Source of the DNA: Actinokineospora inagensis DSM 44258
GTDB lineage: Bacteria > Actinomycetota > Actinomycetes > Mycobacteriales > Pseudonocardiaceae
DNA: 64,000 bases
Direction of reading: 5' to 3'
Assembly (NCBI RefSeq): GCF_000482865.1
Contig: NZ_AXWW01000033.1
Span: 1 to 64,000, forward strand
This document shows, piece after piece, positions 7,508 to 16,696 of the stretch. Under the pieces are notes generated by a model that saw nothing but the letters and a program-made list of their open reading frames with translations, searched no databases and had not been told where the DNA came from. Both the position numbers and the translations under genes were made by a program. How positions within the stretch are numbered: position 1 is the stretch's first letter; every line of letters begins with the position of its first letter.

Positions 7508-9478
7508 TCAACTCGTGCGGACTCGGGAGCCTGCGAGCAGGCTCGCGCGGGCGACCGAATCCGCGTCGGCGAGGATTACCGAGTTGGCGCCTGGGCGGAT
7601 GCCAGCGGCGGTGGCCCAGTGGACGGCCTCGGTGGGGATGCCGAAGGCGAAGCGGCGGGGGTGGGGGGTGTGGGTGGCGTCGAGCAGGTGGTAGGGGCGG
7701 CGGGTGACGGCCAGGCCGCCGGTTTCGTAGTGGCCGCCGTCGCGGGTGGGGATGTGGTGGAGGGTGCAGGCGCCCCGGGTGAAGAGGGTTTTCAGGAGGG
7801 GGTCGGCGGTCCTTCGCAGGTCCGGCTCGGGGATGCGGGCCTCGATGAGGGCCGTGGTGGTGGCGCCCGGCCCTGGGGTCGTGGGGGAGCCGACCAGCCA
7901 GCCGCCGGTGTCGGGGTCGGTGGTGACGGTCATGCCGGGGCCGGTGACCGCCAGCACGCCGCTGTCGATCAGGGCGATCATCTCCTCGATCCGGTGCGCG
8001 GGCGGGCCGATGGACACGAACGCGTTGAGCGGGGTGTACCAGGCCTGCAGGTCGTCCCGGTAGGAATCGCCGGAGAGGCCGCCGTGGTCGACCACCAGGC
8101 GGATCTCGTTGCGCAGGTCACGCAGGACGTCCAGGGCCGCCTTGATCGGGCTGTCGACGTTGCCAGCGCGCGCCTGCCGCAGGTCTTCGTCCAAATAGGA
8201 CGTCAACCACGCGGCGAAGTCGCCGTCGGGCGGGTGCGGGCGGGCGACGCGCTTCCAGTCCCAGTGCTCCTCGACCGGCACGCCGTTGTCGGCCAGTAGG
8301 GCGATCTCCGCGTCGGACGTCTTGTGCACCAACGGATCGCCCGGATGCGGGGTCGGGGCACCTTGTAGGGCAACGTAATCGCGGGAGAACCGGTGTGCTT
8401 CGCCCGCGCCGCGGCGGGTGCGGACGAGGGTGCTGTAGTAGGTCACGCGGACCTCGTGGTCGACCAGCGGCCAGACCTCGGCGCGGAAGTCGACCGGCGA
8501 CCGCCGGGAGCCGAGGTCGGCCAAGACGTCGGCGGTGAGGAACAGCGGGACGTGGCGGCCGTACGGGCCCTTCTGGTTCTCGCCGCGGGCGTGGTACGGG
8601 ACGCCGCGGCGCGACCCGGCGTACAGGCGCGGTTCGCGGCCGGAGCGGTGGTAGGTGAGGCCCCGGCCCGGCTCGCGCGAGTACGTCCCGCCGCGGCCCA
8701 CCGTGAGCAGGGTCAGGTAGTCGAAGAAGGTCAAGCCGAGGCCGCGCAGGGTGGTCGGCTGGCCCGCGGCCAGCACGGCGAGATCGGCATCGGCCGGGTT
8801 GCCCGGTGCCAGGTAGCACAGCCCGCGGACCCGCGCGTAGTCCGACAGCGCGGCCTCCTCTTCGCTTACCCGCGGCTCCACGTGGCCCTGGGTGAGCACG
8901 ACCGCGTCGACGCCGGTGAGGCGGGTGCCGCCCGCGAGGGTGACGACCTGGGACCCGTCCGCGGCGTCGGTGACGTCGACGGCCTGCTCCGCGTGCGGCC
9001 GCACGGTGAGACCCGCCGGGGCCGTGGCGATCAGGTGCCGCAGCACCCAGGACAGGTACTGCCCGTAGAACGTCCGCGAGGGGTAGGAATCCGGTCCGAG
9101 GGCCAGCGCCTCCCGGCGCACGTGGGCCGGAACGGAGTCGGACGCGGTGTCGGGCACCGCGTCCAGGGCCATCAGCCGTGCCCACTCGTACAGGCTCGGT
9201 CCCGGCACCACCGGTCCGGCGCACTCCACGGTGTCGTCGGCGAACATGGTCACCTGCGAGCACACCGTGTTCATCAGCAGCTCCGGTGCCTGCCCGACCC
9301 GCCACACGCGGCTGCCGTCGAGCACGTGCGGGTCGACGACGTGCACCAGCAGGTCGCGGCCCGAGGCGTTGGCGCGCAGGCGTTCGAGCACCGAGAGCCC
9401 CCGCGGGCCGAGGCCGACGATGCAGATCACGGTGGTGGGGTTGGCCATCAGGTCGGCGTCGTCCGTCGGGTTGGTCAC
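7508..9478 (-). CDS. FAD/NAD(P)-binding protein (NAD_binding_9 type)
   Basis: About 656 residues. The dinucleotide-binding motif IVGLGPRGLSVLERL lies near the N-terminus and a second Rossmann half (VDAVVLTQGHVE, GLGLTFFDYL) follows, the organisation of the large FAD/NAD(P)-binding proteins often found near siderophore or peptide biosynthesis genes. Its reaction is not predictable from sequence. The chosen GTG at 9478 has TAGGGT seven bases upstream, a leaderless promoter pattern; an ATG at 9448 is the alternative. It lies 58 bases downstream of a sensor kinase gene on the same strand. Confidence 0.75.
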   Translation of the reverse strand: MTNPTDDADLMANPTTVICIVGLGPRGLSVLERLRANASGRDLLVHVVDPHVLDGSRVWRVGQAPELLMNTVCSQVTMFADDTVECAGPVVPGPSLYEWARLMALDAVPDTASDSVPAHVRREALALGPDSYPSRTFYGQYLSWVLRHLIATAPAGLTVRPHAEQAVDVTDAADGSQVVTLAGGTRLTGVDAVVLTQGHVEPRVSEEEAALSDYARVRGLCYLAPGNPADADLAVLAAGQPTTLRGLGLTFFDYLTLLTVGRGGTYSREPGRGLTYHRSGREPRLYAGSRRGVPYHARGENQKGPYGRHVPLFLTADVLADLGSRRSPVDFRAEVWPLVDHEVRVTYYSTLVRTRRGAGEAHRFSRDYVALQGAPTPHPGDPLVHKTSDAEIALLADNGVPVEEHWDWKRVARPHPPDGDFAAWLTSYLDEDLRQARAGNVDSPIKAALDVLRDLRNEIRLVVDHGGLSGDSYRDDLQAWYTPLNAFVSIGPPAHRIEEMIALIDSGVLAVTGPGMTVTTDPDTGGWLVGSPTTPGPGATTTALIEARIPEPDLRRTADPLLKTLFTRGACTLHHIPTRDGGHYETGGLAVTRRPYHLLDATHTPHPRRFAFGIPTEAVHWATAAGIRPGANSVILADADSVARASLLAGSRVRTS

Positions 9479-9536
9479 GTCCCCGACCCTAGGCGCGGGC
9501 ACCGCAGCGGCCGGGCAACGCCGGTGCACCACCGGG

Positions 9537-10976
9537 TCAGGAGTCCGGCAGGTCCGTTCCCCGGCCGCCCCGGCGGCGCGCGCGTCCGCCCCCGACCGCC
9601 GGGTCGTCCCAGGACTGCAGTCCCACGACCACGTCGAGCCCGCGGGGCGTGACGTCCTCGAAGGTGAGCGTGCCGCCGACCGAGCCCATCAGCGTCGAGG
9701 CGATCGCCAGGCCCAGGCCGGATCCGCTGCGGTCGCCCTGGCCGCCGCCGCGCCAGAACCGCTCGCAGGCCCGCTCCTTGTCCGCCGCGGACATCCCCGG
9801 GCCCTGGTCGGCCACGTGCACCGCCACGCCCGTCTCGCCGACCTCCGTGCGGATCCGCACCGTGCTGCCCACCGGGGCGATGTGCAAAGCGTTGTCCAGC
9901 AACACGTCCAGCACCTGGTCGAGCACGTCCGGGGCGCACGAGGCCGGTGCGGGCGGCCCGGTCAAGGTGAGCCGCACCCCGAGCCTGCGGGCCGCGGGGC
10001 TCCAGAGGTCGACGCGTTCGCCCGCCACGGCGTGCGCGTCCATCCGGACCGGGTGGATCTCCCTGGCCTCGGTCCGCGCCAGCGAGAGCAGCGCGTTGAC
10101 CAGCCCGGCGAACCGGCGGGCCGCCACGATCGCCCTGTCCAGCTCGCCCCGGCCCGCCGGGTCGACGAACGGTTCGAGGTTCTCCACCCGCAACCGCAGC
10201 GCGGTCAACGGGTTGCGCATCTGGTGCGCGGCGTCGGCGACGAAGTTGCGCTGCGCCTGCGACAGCGCCGTCAGCCGATCGGCCATCGTGTTGACGGCGC
10301 GGCCGAGCCTGCGGATCTCCGGCGGTCCCGCGTCCACCGGGGCCCGCGTGCGCAGCCTGCCCGCGGCGATCGCCGCCGCGGCCACGTCGAGGCGGCGGAT
10401 CTGCCAGGCGAGCCCACGGCGCAGCAGGCGACCGGACACCAGCACGCAGGCCAGCAGGGCGAGCGCGCCGCAGGTCAGCAGGGCAAGGCGGACTCGGGCC
10501 TGATCGCGCAGGGCGGTGGTCGGCGAGACGGTGACCACGGCGCCGAACACCGCGGCACCCCACCGGACCGGCTCGACGACGACCAGGGGTTCGGCGTCGA
10601 AGACACCCGAGTTGTCCGGCGGCACACCGGTCCGCGCGCCCGCCAGCGCCCGCTCCACCTCCCCGTGCCAGCGCGGGTCGAGCCCGGTCAGGCCCGCGGG
10701 GACCGAGTCCACGACCGTTCCCCGGGTGTCGAGCAGCAGGATCGCGCCGCCGTTGGCCCGCTGCCGGGCCGACATCGCCTCCCGGGTCGCCGCGGCGTCC
10801 TCGTGGCGCACCAGGGTCGGGGCGGCCTGGCCCGCGAGGGCGCCGGTGTCGTCGACCCGGTCGAGGGTGAACCGCTCGAACGCCGCCGTCGACAGGCCCA
10901 GCGCGATCGCCGCCGCGAGGGACAGCACCAGCGCGCCGATCAGCACGAGGAGTGCAGGCGTCCAGCGCCGGGGCAC
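9537..10976 (-). CDS. sensor histidine kinase, HAMP-containing
   Basis: 479 residues: TM1 about 7-29, extracytoplasmic sensor about 30-160, TM2 about 163-183, HAMP, then the kinase core. H-box His251 in AAHQMRNPLT, N-box LLDNALHIAP, G1 DQGPGM, G2 GSGLGLAI, all intact. Membrane-bound autokinase paired with the response regulator ending 7 bases upstream. GTG start. The signal is unknown. The basic C-terminal tail (GGGRARRRGGRG) is unusual but may be only low complexity. Confidence 0.9.
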   Translation of the reverse strand: MPRRWTPALLVLIGALVLSLAAAIALGLSTAAFERFTLDRVDDTGALAGQAAPTLVRHEDAAATREAMSARQRANGGAILLLDTRGTVVDSVPAGLTGLDPRWHGEVERALAGARTGVPPDNSGVFDAEPLVVVEPVRWGAAVFGAVVTVSPTTALRDQARVRLALLTCGALALLACVLVSGRLLRRGLAWQIRRLDVAAAAIAAGRLRTRAPVDAGPPEIRRLGRAVNTMADRLTALSQAQRNFVADAAHQMRNPLTALRLRVENLEPFVDPAGRGELDRAIVAARRFAGLVNALLSLARTEAREIHPVRMDAHAVAGERVDLWSPAARRLGVRLTLTGPPAPASCAPDVLDQVLDVLLDNALHIAPVGSTVRIRTEVGETGVAVHVADQGPGMSAADKERACERFWRGGGQGDRSGSGLGLAIASTLMGSVGGTLTFEDVTPRGLDVVVGLQSWDDPAVGGGRARRRGGRGTDLPDS

Positions 10977-10983
10977 CGGGGGC

Positions 10984-11673
10984 TCAGCCCCGCTCGACGG
11001 GCGGGGTGCTCTCGGCGCCGGTGAGCCGGAACCCGACCCCGCGCACGGTCTCGATCCGGTCCGCGCCGCCGAGTTTCGCCCGCAGCGAGCCGATGTGGAC
11101 GTCGAGGGTGCGGGTGGAGCCGAACCAGTTCTCGTCCCACACCGCGTCGATGATCTCCTCGCGGGTGCGCACCGCGCCGCGGTCGTGGGACAGGAACAGC
11201 AGCAGCTCGAACTCCTTGCGGGTCAACGCGAGCTCGACGCCGTCGAGGGTGGCGCGCCGGGTCCGCGCGTCGATCACCAGCCCGGCCACCGGCTCGCCCG
11301 CGGTGGTCTCGTCCGACCCGGCGGTGCGCACCCGCCGGGTGACCGCGTCGATGCGGGCCAGCAGTTCCCGGAACCCGTAGGGCTTGATGACGTAGTCGTC
11401 GGCGCCGATCCGCAGGCCGAGCACCCGGTCGATCTCCTCGGCTCGGGCGGTGAGCACGATGATCGGGACGTCGGAGGCCGCGCGCAGCCTGCGGCAGACC
11501 TCGTAGCCGTCGAGATCGGGCAGGCCGAGGTCGAGCAGGACCAGGTCGGGCGGTTCGGCCCGCAGCGCCTCCCCGCCGGTGGCGACGTGCCGCACGACGT
11601 GCCCGTGCCGGGTGAGCCCGGTGACCAGCGGGTCGGCCACGTGGTCGTCGTCTTCCACCAGCAGGATCCGCAC
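10984..11673 (-). CDS. OmpR/PhoB-family response regulator
   Basis: About 229 residues: receiver domain (VRILLVEDDDHVADPL, phospho-Asp in LLDLGLPDLDGY, Lys in YVIKPYGF) and C-terminal winged helix (LTRKEFELLLFL, VDVHIGSLRAKL-type strand, RGVGFRL). It binds DNA as a phosphorylation-dependent dimer. GTG at 11673 is chosen because GGGGA lies five bases upstream; GTG at 11685 is possible. It forms an operon with the kinase at 9537-10976. Confidence 0.9.
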   Translation of the reverse strand: MRILLVEDDDHVADPLVTGLTRHGHVVRHVATGGEALRAEPPDLVLLDLGLPDLDGYEVCRRLRAASDVPIIVLTARAEEIDRVLGLRIGADDYVIKPYGFRELLARIDAVTRRVRTAGSDETTAGEPVAGLVIDARTRRATLDGVELALTRKEFELLLFLSHDRGAVRTREEIIDAVWDENWFGSTRTLDVHIGSLRAKLGGADRIETVRGVGFRLTGAESTPPVERG

Positions 11674-11836
11674 GAAGGTCCCCACTTCGTCGTCGTCCGG
11701 CCACCACCTCGGGGCGGCGCCGTCCGGGTCCGGTGGCCACTGGTGATGGTACCCAGCCGGGACGGCCGCGCGCTGGCGTTCGCGCCGGCCGTTTCCCGCC
11801 TGGACAAGCGTTGTCGGTGCGCCACCGTGACCGGGG

Positions 11837-12097
11837 TCAGGCCCGTGGGCCGCGGCAGGAGGTCAGGATCGCCGAGGCCAGCGCGGTCCCGGGCTTGCCG
11901 AGCTCGCCGCTGTACCGCTTGAGGACGCTGATCTCCCGGGCGTTGTGCAGCCGGGGTTCGCCCGCGTCCACCCGCGCCTGTTGCACGCCCGCGGCGGCCT
12001 GCTGCCGCTCGCGGACGAGACGGATGATGGTGCCGTCGATGCTGTCGATCACCTGTCGGCCGCTGTCGACCTTGGTGGTCAGTGTGCTGTCGGTCAT
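11837..12097 (-). CDS. chorismate mutase type II (AroQ-like), monofunctional
   Basis: 86 residues, all helical. The AroQ fold signature is present: RQVIDSIDGTIIRLVRER, then a QQARVD..EPRLHNAREISVLKR segment supplying the other active-site residues. It would convert chorismate to prephenate or, in secondary pathways, aminodeoxychorismate to its prephenate analogue. Being free-standing inside a cluster of unusual enzymes, it probably serves a specialised aromatic precursor. GGAGG lies 10 bases before the ATG. It is 59 bases downstream of the formyltransferase-like gene on the same strand. Confidence 0.8.
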   Translation of the reverse strand: MTDSTLTTKVDSGRQVIDSIDGTIIRLVRERQQAAAGVQQARVDAGEPRLHNAREISVLKRYSGELGKPGTALASAILTSCRGPRA

Positions 12098-12156
12098 GGG
12101 TTTCGAGCCTCCAGTGGCGTTCGGAGCAGTGGGGGACAACGGGATCCGGGTGGTGC

Positions 12157-13131
12157 TCAGCCGCTCGCGCCGAGGTCCAGGGCGTCGAGCAGGGCCGGGA
12201 CGTTGGTGACCGTCAGGCGCTCCTCTGGCTCGGAGTCGGCCCCCAGCCCGAGGCTGGTGACCGCGAGCCAGCCGTCGGCGGCGCGGATCGCCAGGACGCC
12301 GTGGCCGAACACGCGCAGCTCGCCCGGGTCGCCGAGGTCCTCGGCGTGGCCGGGCATCGCCTCCGCGGAGAGCACCCGGAAGGTCGACCCGGAGGAGGTG
12401 ACCGCGAGCGCGCCGACCTCGGCCGAGCAGGCCCGCACCGTCCGCAGCACCGCCTCGACCGGCTCGTCCCAGTCCAGGGTTCGGTCCTGCGCCCGCGGCT
12501 TGCCGAAGTACGTCCGCGCCGCGCCGTCCTGGTCGGTCAGCTCGACCGCCCCGGTGATCAGGGCGGGCAGCACGTCGTCGAGCAACTGCCAGGACGCCTG
12601 GAAGTGCAGGTCCATGATGCGCCGGGCGGTCTCGGTGCCGTTGAGCACCACGCGGCGCTGGGCGACCAGCGGGCCGCCGTCGATCTCCGGGGTGGTCCAC
12701 ACCATCGACGTGCCGCCCGCGCGCTCGCCGTTCTTGGCCATCCAGAAGAAGGGCGCGAGCCCCGCGTAGCGCGGCAGCGGACCGGGGTGCAGGTTCACCG
12801 TTCCCCGCGCCGGGACGGCGAGCACCGGCTCGCGCAGGATCAGCCGGTAGTTCGCGATCATCAGGTAGTCCGGGGCCAGCTCCCGCAACCGCTCGACCAG
12901 CTCGGGGTCGTTGACCTTGGCGGGCCGCAACACCGGGATGCCCGCCGCGGCGGCGGACTCGGCCACGTCGACCGGATCGGGGTCGTCGGCGTAGTACTCG
13001 CACAGCACGCCGGGCTCGCGGGTCACCACGGCCACGACCTCGACCCCGGGGTACTCCACCAGCCTGCGCAGCACGGGGGCGCCGAACTTCGAGTTGGTCT
13101 CGGTCAGCAGGACGATCCGGGTCGGGGTCAC
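12157..13131 (-). CDS. formyltransferase-like protein (Fmt/ArnA-type)
   Basis: About 324 residues. N-terminal formyl-transfer Rossmann domain with the substrate motif TVNLHPGPLPRYAGLAPFFW (the family's N-x-H-x-S-LLP..RG element) and the catalytic-Asp strand TTPEIDGGPLV. A C-terminal Fmt_C-like beta domain follows. These enzymes transfer a formyl group from N10-formyl-tetrahydrofolate to an amine. It is not the housekeeping Met-tRNA enzyme by context: it overlaps the E1-like gene by four bases (GTGA) and sits in a biosynthetic-looking cluster. The sugar, amino acid or peptide acceptor is unknown. Confidence 0.8.
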   Translation of the reverse strand: MTPTRIVLLTETNSKFGAPVLRRLVEYPGVEVVAVVTREPGVLCEYYADDPDPVDVAESAAAAGIPVLRPAKVNDPELVERLRELAPDYLMIANYRLILREPVLAVPARGTVNLHPGPLPRYAGLAPFFWMAKNGERAGGTSMVWTTPEIDGGPLVAQRRVVLNGTETARRIMDLHFQASWQLLDDVLPALITGAVELTDQDGAARTYFGKPRAQDRTLDWDEPVEAVLRTVRACSAEVGALAVTSSGSTFRVLSAEAMPGHAEDLGDPGELRVFGHGVLAIRAADGWLAVTSLGLGADSEPEERLTVTNVPALLDALDLGASG

Positions 13132-14012
13132 CTGGCCCACCACGCGCGGTCGACCAGCTTGGCCGTCCAGGTCAGCGAGTCGAAGACGGCGTAACCGGGC
13201 TGCACGGGCAGTTCGGCCCCGCCGGGGATCCCCATGATGTCCTGGGCGAGCCGCTCGACGAGCACGCCCTCGGCCAGCGGCGGGCAGGCGCCGAAGATCG
13301 GCATCTTGCCCAGCTCGACGAACCAGTGGTCGAGCGCGGCCGGGCCGGGGAACTCGGGCAGCTCCGGCATGATCCGCTCCATCAGCCTGCGCACCACCGC
13401 CGGGGTCATCTCGGCGTCGGCCGGCAGGTCGTAGACCTCCTCGATCTGCATGGAGTCCTTGGTGTACTTGAAGATGAACGTCGAGTGCGCCACGGTCGGG
13501 ATCTTGTACATGAACCGGCAGCGCTCGGCCGCGCGGAACGCGCGGTGCAGCGCGTAGCGGTTGGCGATCTGGAAGAACTCCATCTGGTCCATCACGTAGT
13601 CGCAGCCGTCGACGAACTCCGCCGCCGACTCCGGGGTGATGCCCTCGGGGAAGACGTCGATGTTGACGTCCCCGGTCAGGTCGTAGGCCATCTCGGCGAC
13701 CACCTCGGCCTTGTTGCGGCCGATGGTGTCGCGGGCCGCGCCGACCTGGCGCTGCACGTTGGTGAGGTCGAACCGGTCGGGGTCGGCGAGCTTGAGGTTG
13801 CGGGCGCCCATCCGGACCAGGCGCAGGGCCACCGCGCCGCCGATGCCGCCGGTGCCGACGACGCCGATCACCGCGTCCCGCAGCAGTTCCTGCCTGCCGC
13901 GCTGCTCGGCGGGGGTGGTGCCCAGCCAGCCCAGGTTGCGGTCGACGCGCTCCCAGTAGAACTCGTCGTCGTACTCCCCGCGGTAGAGCTTGCGGTTGAC
14001 CGTCTGCGTCAT
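13128..14012 (-). CDS. E1/ThiF-like adenylyltransferase
   Basis: 294 residues. ATP-binding E1 signature IGVVGTGGIGGAVALRLVRMG, then ADPDRFDLTNVQRQ (the D..N..RQ element) and NKAEV lysine. No CxxC zinc pairs are seen, unlike MoeB/ThiF; Cys candidates lie in DGCDYV, AERCRF and FGACPP. E1-like enzymes adenylate a carboxylate, classically the C-terminus of a ubiquitin-like protein or, in MccB-type pathways, of a peptide. No partner ubiquitin-like protein or peptide gene is obvious nearby. GGAG lies seven bases before the ATG. Overlaps the formyltransferase gene. Confidence 0.82.
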   Translation of the reverse strand: MTQTVNRKLYRGEYDDEFYWERVDRNLGWLGTTPAEQRGRQELLRDAVIGVVGTGGIGGAVALRLVRMGARNLKLADPDRFDLTNVQRQVGAARDTIGRNKAEVVAEMAYDLTGDVNIDVFPEGITPESAAEFVDGCDYVMDQMEFFQIANRYALHRAFRAAERCRFMYKIPTVAHSTFIFKYTKDSMQIEEVYDLPADAEMTPAVVRRLMERIMPELPEFPGPAALDHWFVELGKMPIFGACPPLAEGVLVERLAQDIMGIPGGAELPVQPGYAVFDSLTWTAKLVDRAWWAR

Positions 14013-14245
14013 GGTGGATCTCCGGGATCTGCTCGGGTGAGCGGGATTCGGTGTGCGCGGCGGCCGTTCTCGTTGTCCGTGACCGCTTCCGTGCCGTCCG
14101 TGCCTTCCACCACTGACGCTACGGATCGTCCCCGCAACGGCCGGACAACCCGGCGGCAAGGGAACGTCAGCTACCGCAGCGGGTTTCCCCGTGCTGACCG
14201 GAAAACGGCGGTCGCGAAGGGGAATCCTGTTCGGGACCGCCGTAC

Positions 14246-14977
14246 TCAGCCGCCCGCGGGTTCGGCGAGGTCCTCGGCGGGCCGGAACCCGAAGGCGGTG
14301 TCCAGTCCGCGTGAACCCTCCGCGCTGATCCGCACGGCCCGGTGGCGTACCGGGGACCGCGTGACCCAGCCCAGGTCGAACAGCCGCGCGGCCAGGGCGG
14401 CACCCAGCCCGCCCGCGAGGTGGTGGCGGCGTTCGCTCCAGTCCAGACACGCGCGTGCGAGCGGGCGCCGCGCACCCGCCAGCCGCGAGCACCGCACGCC
14501 GAGGGGCGCCCGCGCGTCCCATTCCGCCGCGTCGACGGCGAACCCGTCGTCGGTGCGGCGTAGCAAACCCTGGCGCCACAGGGAATCCGCGAGTCGCACG
14601 CCCAGCTCACCGGCCAAGTGGTCGTAGCACATCCGGGCGCCGCCGAGCGCTGCCAACTCGCGTGAGGTGCGCAGCGAGTGCGGCCGCCGGTGCGGGGCGA
14701 TCACCGCCAGCGCCTCCAGCGCGCCCGCCACGTCGGCGCTCGCCATCCGGTAGTAGGTGTGCCTGCCGCACCGCTCGGTGACCAGCAGGCCCTGCTCGAC
14801 CAACCGGGACAGGTGCTCGCTGGCCGTGGACCGGGAGATCCCGGCCAGCAGGGCCAGTTCGCTCGCCGGGAGGGCGCGGTCGTCGGTCAGCGCGGTGAGC
14901 ATGGCCAACCGGGTGCGGTCCCCGAGCAGGCCCGCGACCGCGGCGATGTCGGGTCCAGACGGTCCGGTCCCGGTCAC
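14246..14977 (-). CDS. ArsR/SmtB-family transcriptional regulator, extended
   Basis: 243 residues. N-terminal winged helix typical of ArsR proteins (LLGDRTRLAMLTAL, LPASELALLAGISRSTASEHLSRLVEQGLLV, GRHTYYRM). The protein continues about 140 residues beyond the ~100-residue minimal family, a common actinobacterial architecture in which the extra domain may sense a ligand. Metal-binding cysteines of ArsR/CadC are not present in the recognition helix. It lies 28 bases downstream of ridA on the same strand, so it is probably made from the capA-type promoter and autoregulated through the palindromes at 16706-16803 (inference). Confidence 0.82.
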   Translation of the reverse strand: MTGTGPSGPDIAAVAGLLGDRTRLAMLTALTDDRALPASELALLAGISRSTASEHLSRLVEQGLLVTERCGRHTYYRMASADVAGALEALAVIAPHRRPHSLRTSRELAALGGARMCYDHLAGELGVRLADSLWRQGLLRRTDDGFAVDAAEWDARAPLGVRCSRLAGARRPLARACLDWSERRHHLAGGLGAALAARLFDLGWVTRSPVRHRAVRISAEGSRGLDTAFGFRPAEDLAEPAGG

Positions 14978-15005
14978 CGCCGCACCCCGTCCACCCGGCC
15001 GGACC

Positions 15006-15440
15006 TCATGGCGGCGGGACGGCCGCGACCGCCTGGACCTCGACCAGCAGGCCCGGCAGCGGCAGCCCGCTGACCGCGACCGTGGTGCTGGCGACGAGCA
15101 CGTCGCCCAGCAGTCGGGAGCGGATCTCGAAGAACCGCGCGCTGTCGCCCATGTCCACCAGGTAGACCGTCATGGACACCAGGTGCGCCGCGTCCGTCCC
15201 GCCCGCCCGCAGCGCGGCGAGCACGTTGGTCAGCGTGCGGGTGGCCTGGTCGTCGAAATCGCCGCTCGGCACCCGGTAGTCGGTGTCGATGCCCATCTGC
15301 CCGGCCAGGAACAGCAACCCGCCCGCGGCCACCGCGTGCGCGTAGCCGAACCGGCGCGGGTCGCCCAGACCCGGGACGTCGACGTGCCGGGTGACCGGGT
15401 TCAACGGAGTCGGCCCGGTCGTCGGGGTTGGCGGGGTCAT
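15006..15440 (-). CDS. RidA/YjgF family protein
   Basis: 144 residues of the YjgF/RidA fold: FGYAHAVAAGGLLFLAGQMGID, QATRTLTNVLAALRAGG, VSMTVYLVDM, ASTTVAVSGLPLPGLLVEVQAVA. RidA members hydrolyse reactive enamine/imines; cluster-borne versions often process pathway intermediates. The usual catalytic Arg of the RidA subfamily is not evident in the C-terminal VSGLPLPG segment, so a non-deaminase subfamily is possible. The start overlaps the upstream capA-like stop by four bases (ATGA), indicating translational coupling. Confidence 0.82.
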   Translation of the reverse strand: MTPPTPTTGPTPLNPVTRHVDVPGLGDPRRFGYAHAVAAGGLLFLAGQMGIDTDYRVPSGDFDDQATRTLTNVLAALRAGGTDAAHLVSMTVYLVDMGDSARFFEIRSRLLGDVLVASTTVAVSGLPLPGLLVEVQAVAAVPPP

Positions 15441-16636
15441 CGGGTCGGCTCCGGGGCAGGCACGAGTTGGACGCTGCCCGTGGGCAGTCCCGAGTCGGCG
15501 CGCGGCGGCATGACGTTCGTGGCCAGCAACTCCTCGTCGCAGCAGCGCCGCAGGTAGTCGACCACCCTGCGGCCCTCGGGGCTGTCCGGGGCGACGCCGA
15601 CCGGTTCGTTGGTCTCGTCGATCACCGCCGGGCAGAACCCGGCCGAGACCACGCCCTCGGCGCTCACCCGGATCACCGCGACCCCGGTCATCCGCGAGTC
15701 CTCGTGGAAGGGCAGCAGCGGGTATCCCACGCGCGGTCGGATCCGGTACTCGCCGAACCGCCGGTCCAGCGCGAGTTCGGCGGCGGGCGAGGCGGCGCTG
15801 AGGTAGCCGTCCTTGGCCAGCCGCTCGGACAGGTTCGGCAGGTCGAACAGGTAGTGCCCCAGCCCGTAGTAGATCGGCTTGCCGCGGTGGAACTCCACGC
15901 CGCGCAGCATGTGCTGGTGGTGCCCGAGGACGATGTCCACCCCGGAGTCCACGGCCAGGTGGGCGATGGTGCGCTCGTGGTCGGTGAGCACGAACGGGCG
16001 GGTGAAGTCGCCCCAGTGGAAACTCGCCACCAAGACGTCGACCTCGGCCCGAGCGGCCTTGACGTCGCGCACGAACGCGTCGACGTCCTCGGGGAAGGGC
16101 TCGGTGCTCACCCGGGGCGCCAGGCCGGGGTTCCACTCGTTGAGCTCCCACGGGGTGTAGCGGCTGTGCGCCCGCAACGGCGCCAACCCCGGTGTGGCGG
16201 AACGGGCCTCGTAACCGTGCGGGAAGACCGCGGCGTAGGAGAGGAACCCGACGCGCAGGTCGCCCCGGCGCACGACGGCCACCTCCCGCGCCTCGCGGGC
16301 ATCGGCACCCGCCCCCGAGGTCGCGATCCCCAGACCGCGCAGGGTGTCGCGGGTGGTGAGCATCGCGGCGTGCCCGCCGTCGACGCTGTGGTTGTTGGCC
16401 AGGGACATCACCGAGAAACCGGCGGCGGCCAAGGGGGTGGCGTGGGCGGCCGGGGACACCACGGGGGAACCGCAGCTCGGTGCGCGCTCCCAGACGTCGC
16501 TGAAGGTCCCCTCGCAGTTGCCGAAGACGATGTCCCCGGCGGAGAGGACGTCCCGCGCCTTCCGCAGCGCGGAGGCGGGGTCGGCACGATCGATGAACAC
16601 GTCACCGACGGCGAAGATCGAGATCTCTGCGGCCAT
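15437..16636 (-). CDS. CapA-type metallophosphatase-fold protein
   Basis: 399 residues of the CapA (poly-gamma-glutamate synthesis) family, a calcineurin-like fold: ISIFAVGDVFIDR, GNCEGTFSD, MSLANNHSVDGG, ASFHWGDF and VLGHHQHMLRG are the metal-ligand segments in expected order. In biosynthetic clusters such proteins have been linked to peptide or polymer bond chemistry; the role here is unknown. No signal peptide. ATG at 16636 with AAAGG eight bases upstream. First gene of a capA-ridA-arsR transcription unit, divergent from the MFS pump. Confidence 0.8.
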   Translation of the reverse strand: MAAEISIFAVGDVFIDRADPASALRKARDVLSAGDIVFGNCEGTFSDVWERAPSCGSPVVSPAAHATPLAAAGFSVMSLANNHSVDGGHAAMLTTRDTLRGLGIATSGAGADAREAREVAVVRRGDLRVGFLSYAAVFPHGYEARSATPGLAPLRAHSRYTPWELNEWNPGLAPRVSTEPFPEDVDAFVRDVKAARAEVDVLVASFHWGDFTRPFVLTDHERTIAHLAVDSGVDIVLGHHQHMLRGVEFHRGKPIYYGLGHYLFDLPNLSERLAKDGYLSAASPAAELALDRRFGEYRIRPRVGYPLLPFHEDSRMTGVAVIRVSAEGVVSAGFCPAVIDETNEPVGVAPDSPEGRRVVDYLRRCCDEELLATNVMPPRADSGLPTGSVQLVPAPEPTR

Positions 16637-16696
16637 GCGCAACACCTTTCACGGGCCGTCCGCGGCCCTCGGCGGGCAGCGGACCGGCCACCTCCG

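Noticed and set aside
12157-13131. Housekeeping methionyl-tRNA formyltransferase
   Set aside because: It overlaps an E1-like gene and sits among secondary-metabolism genes; the usual neighbours (def, priA, rsmB) are absent.
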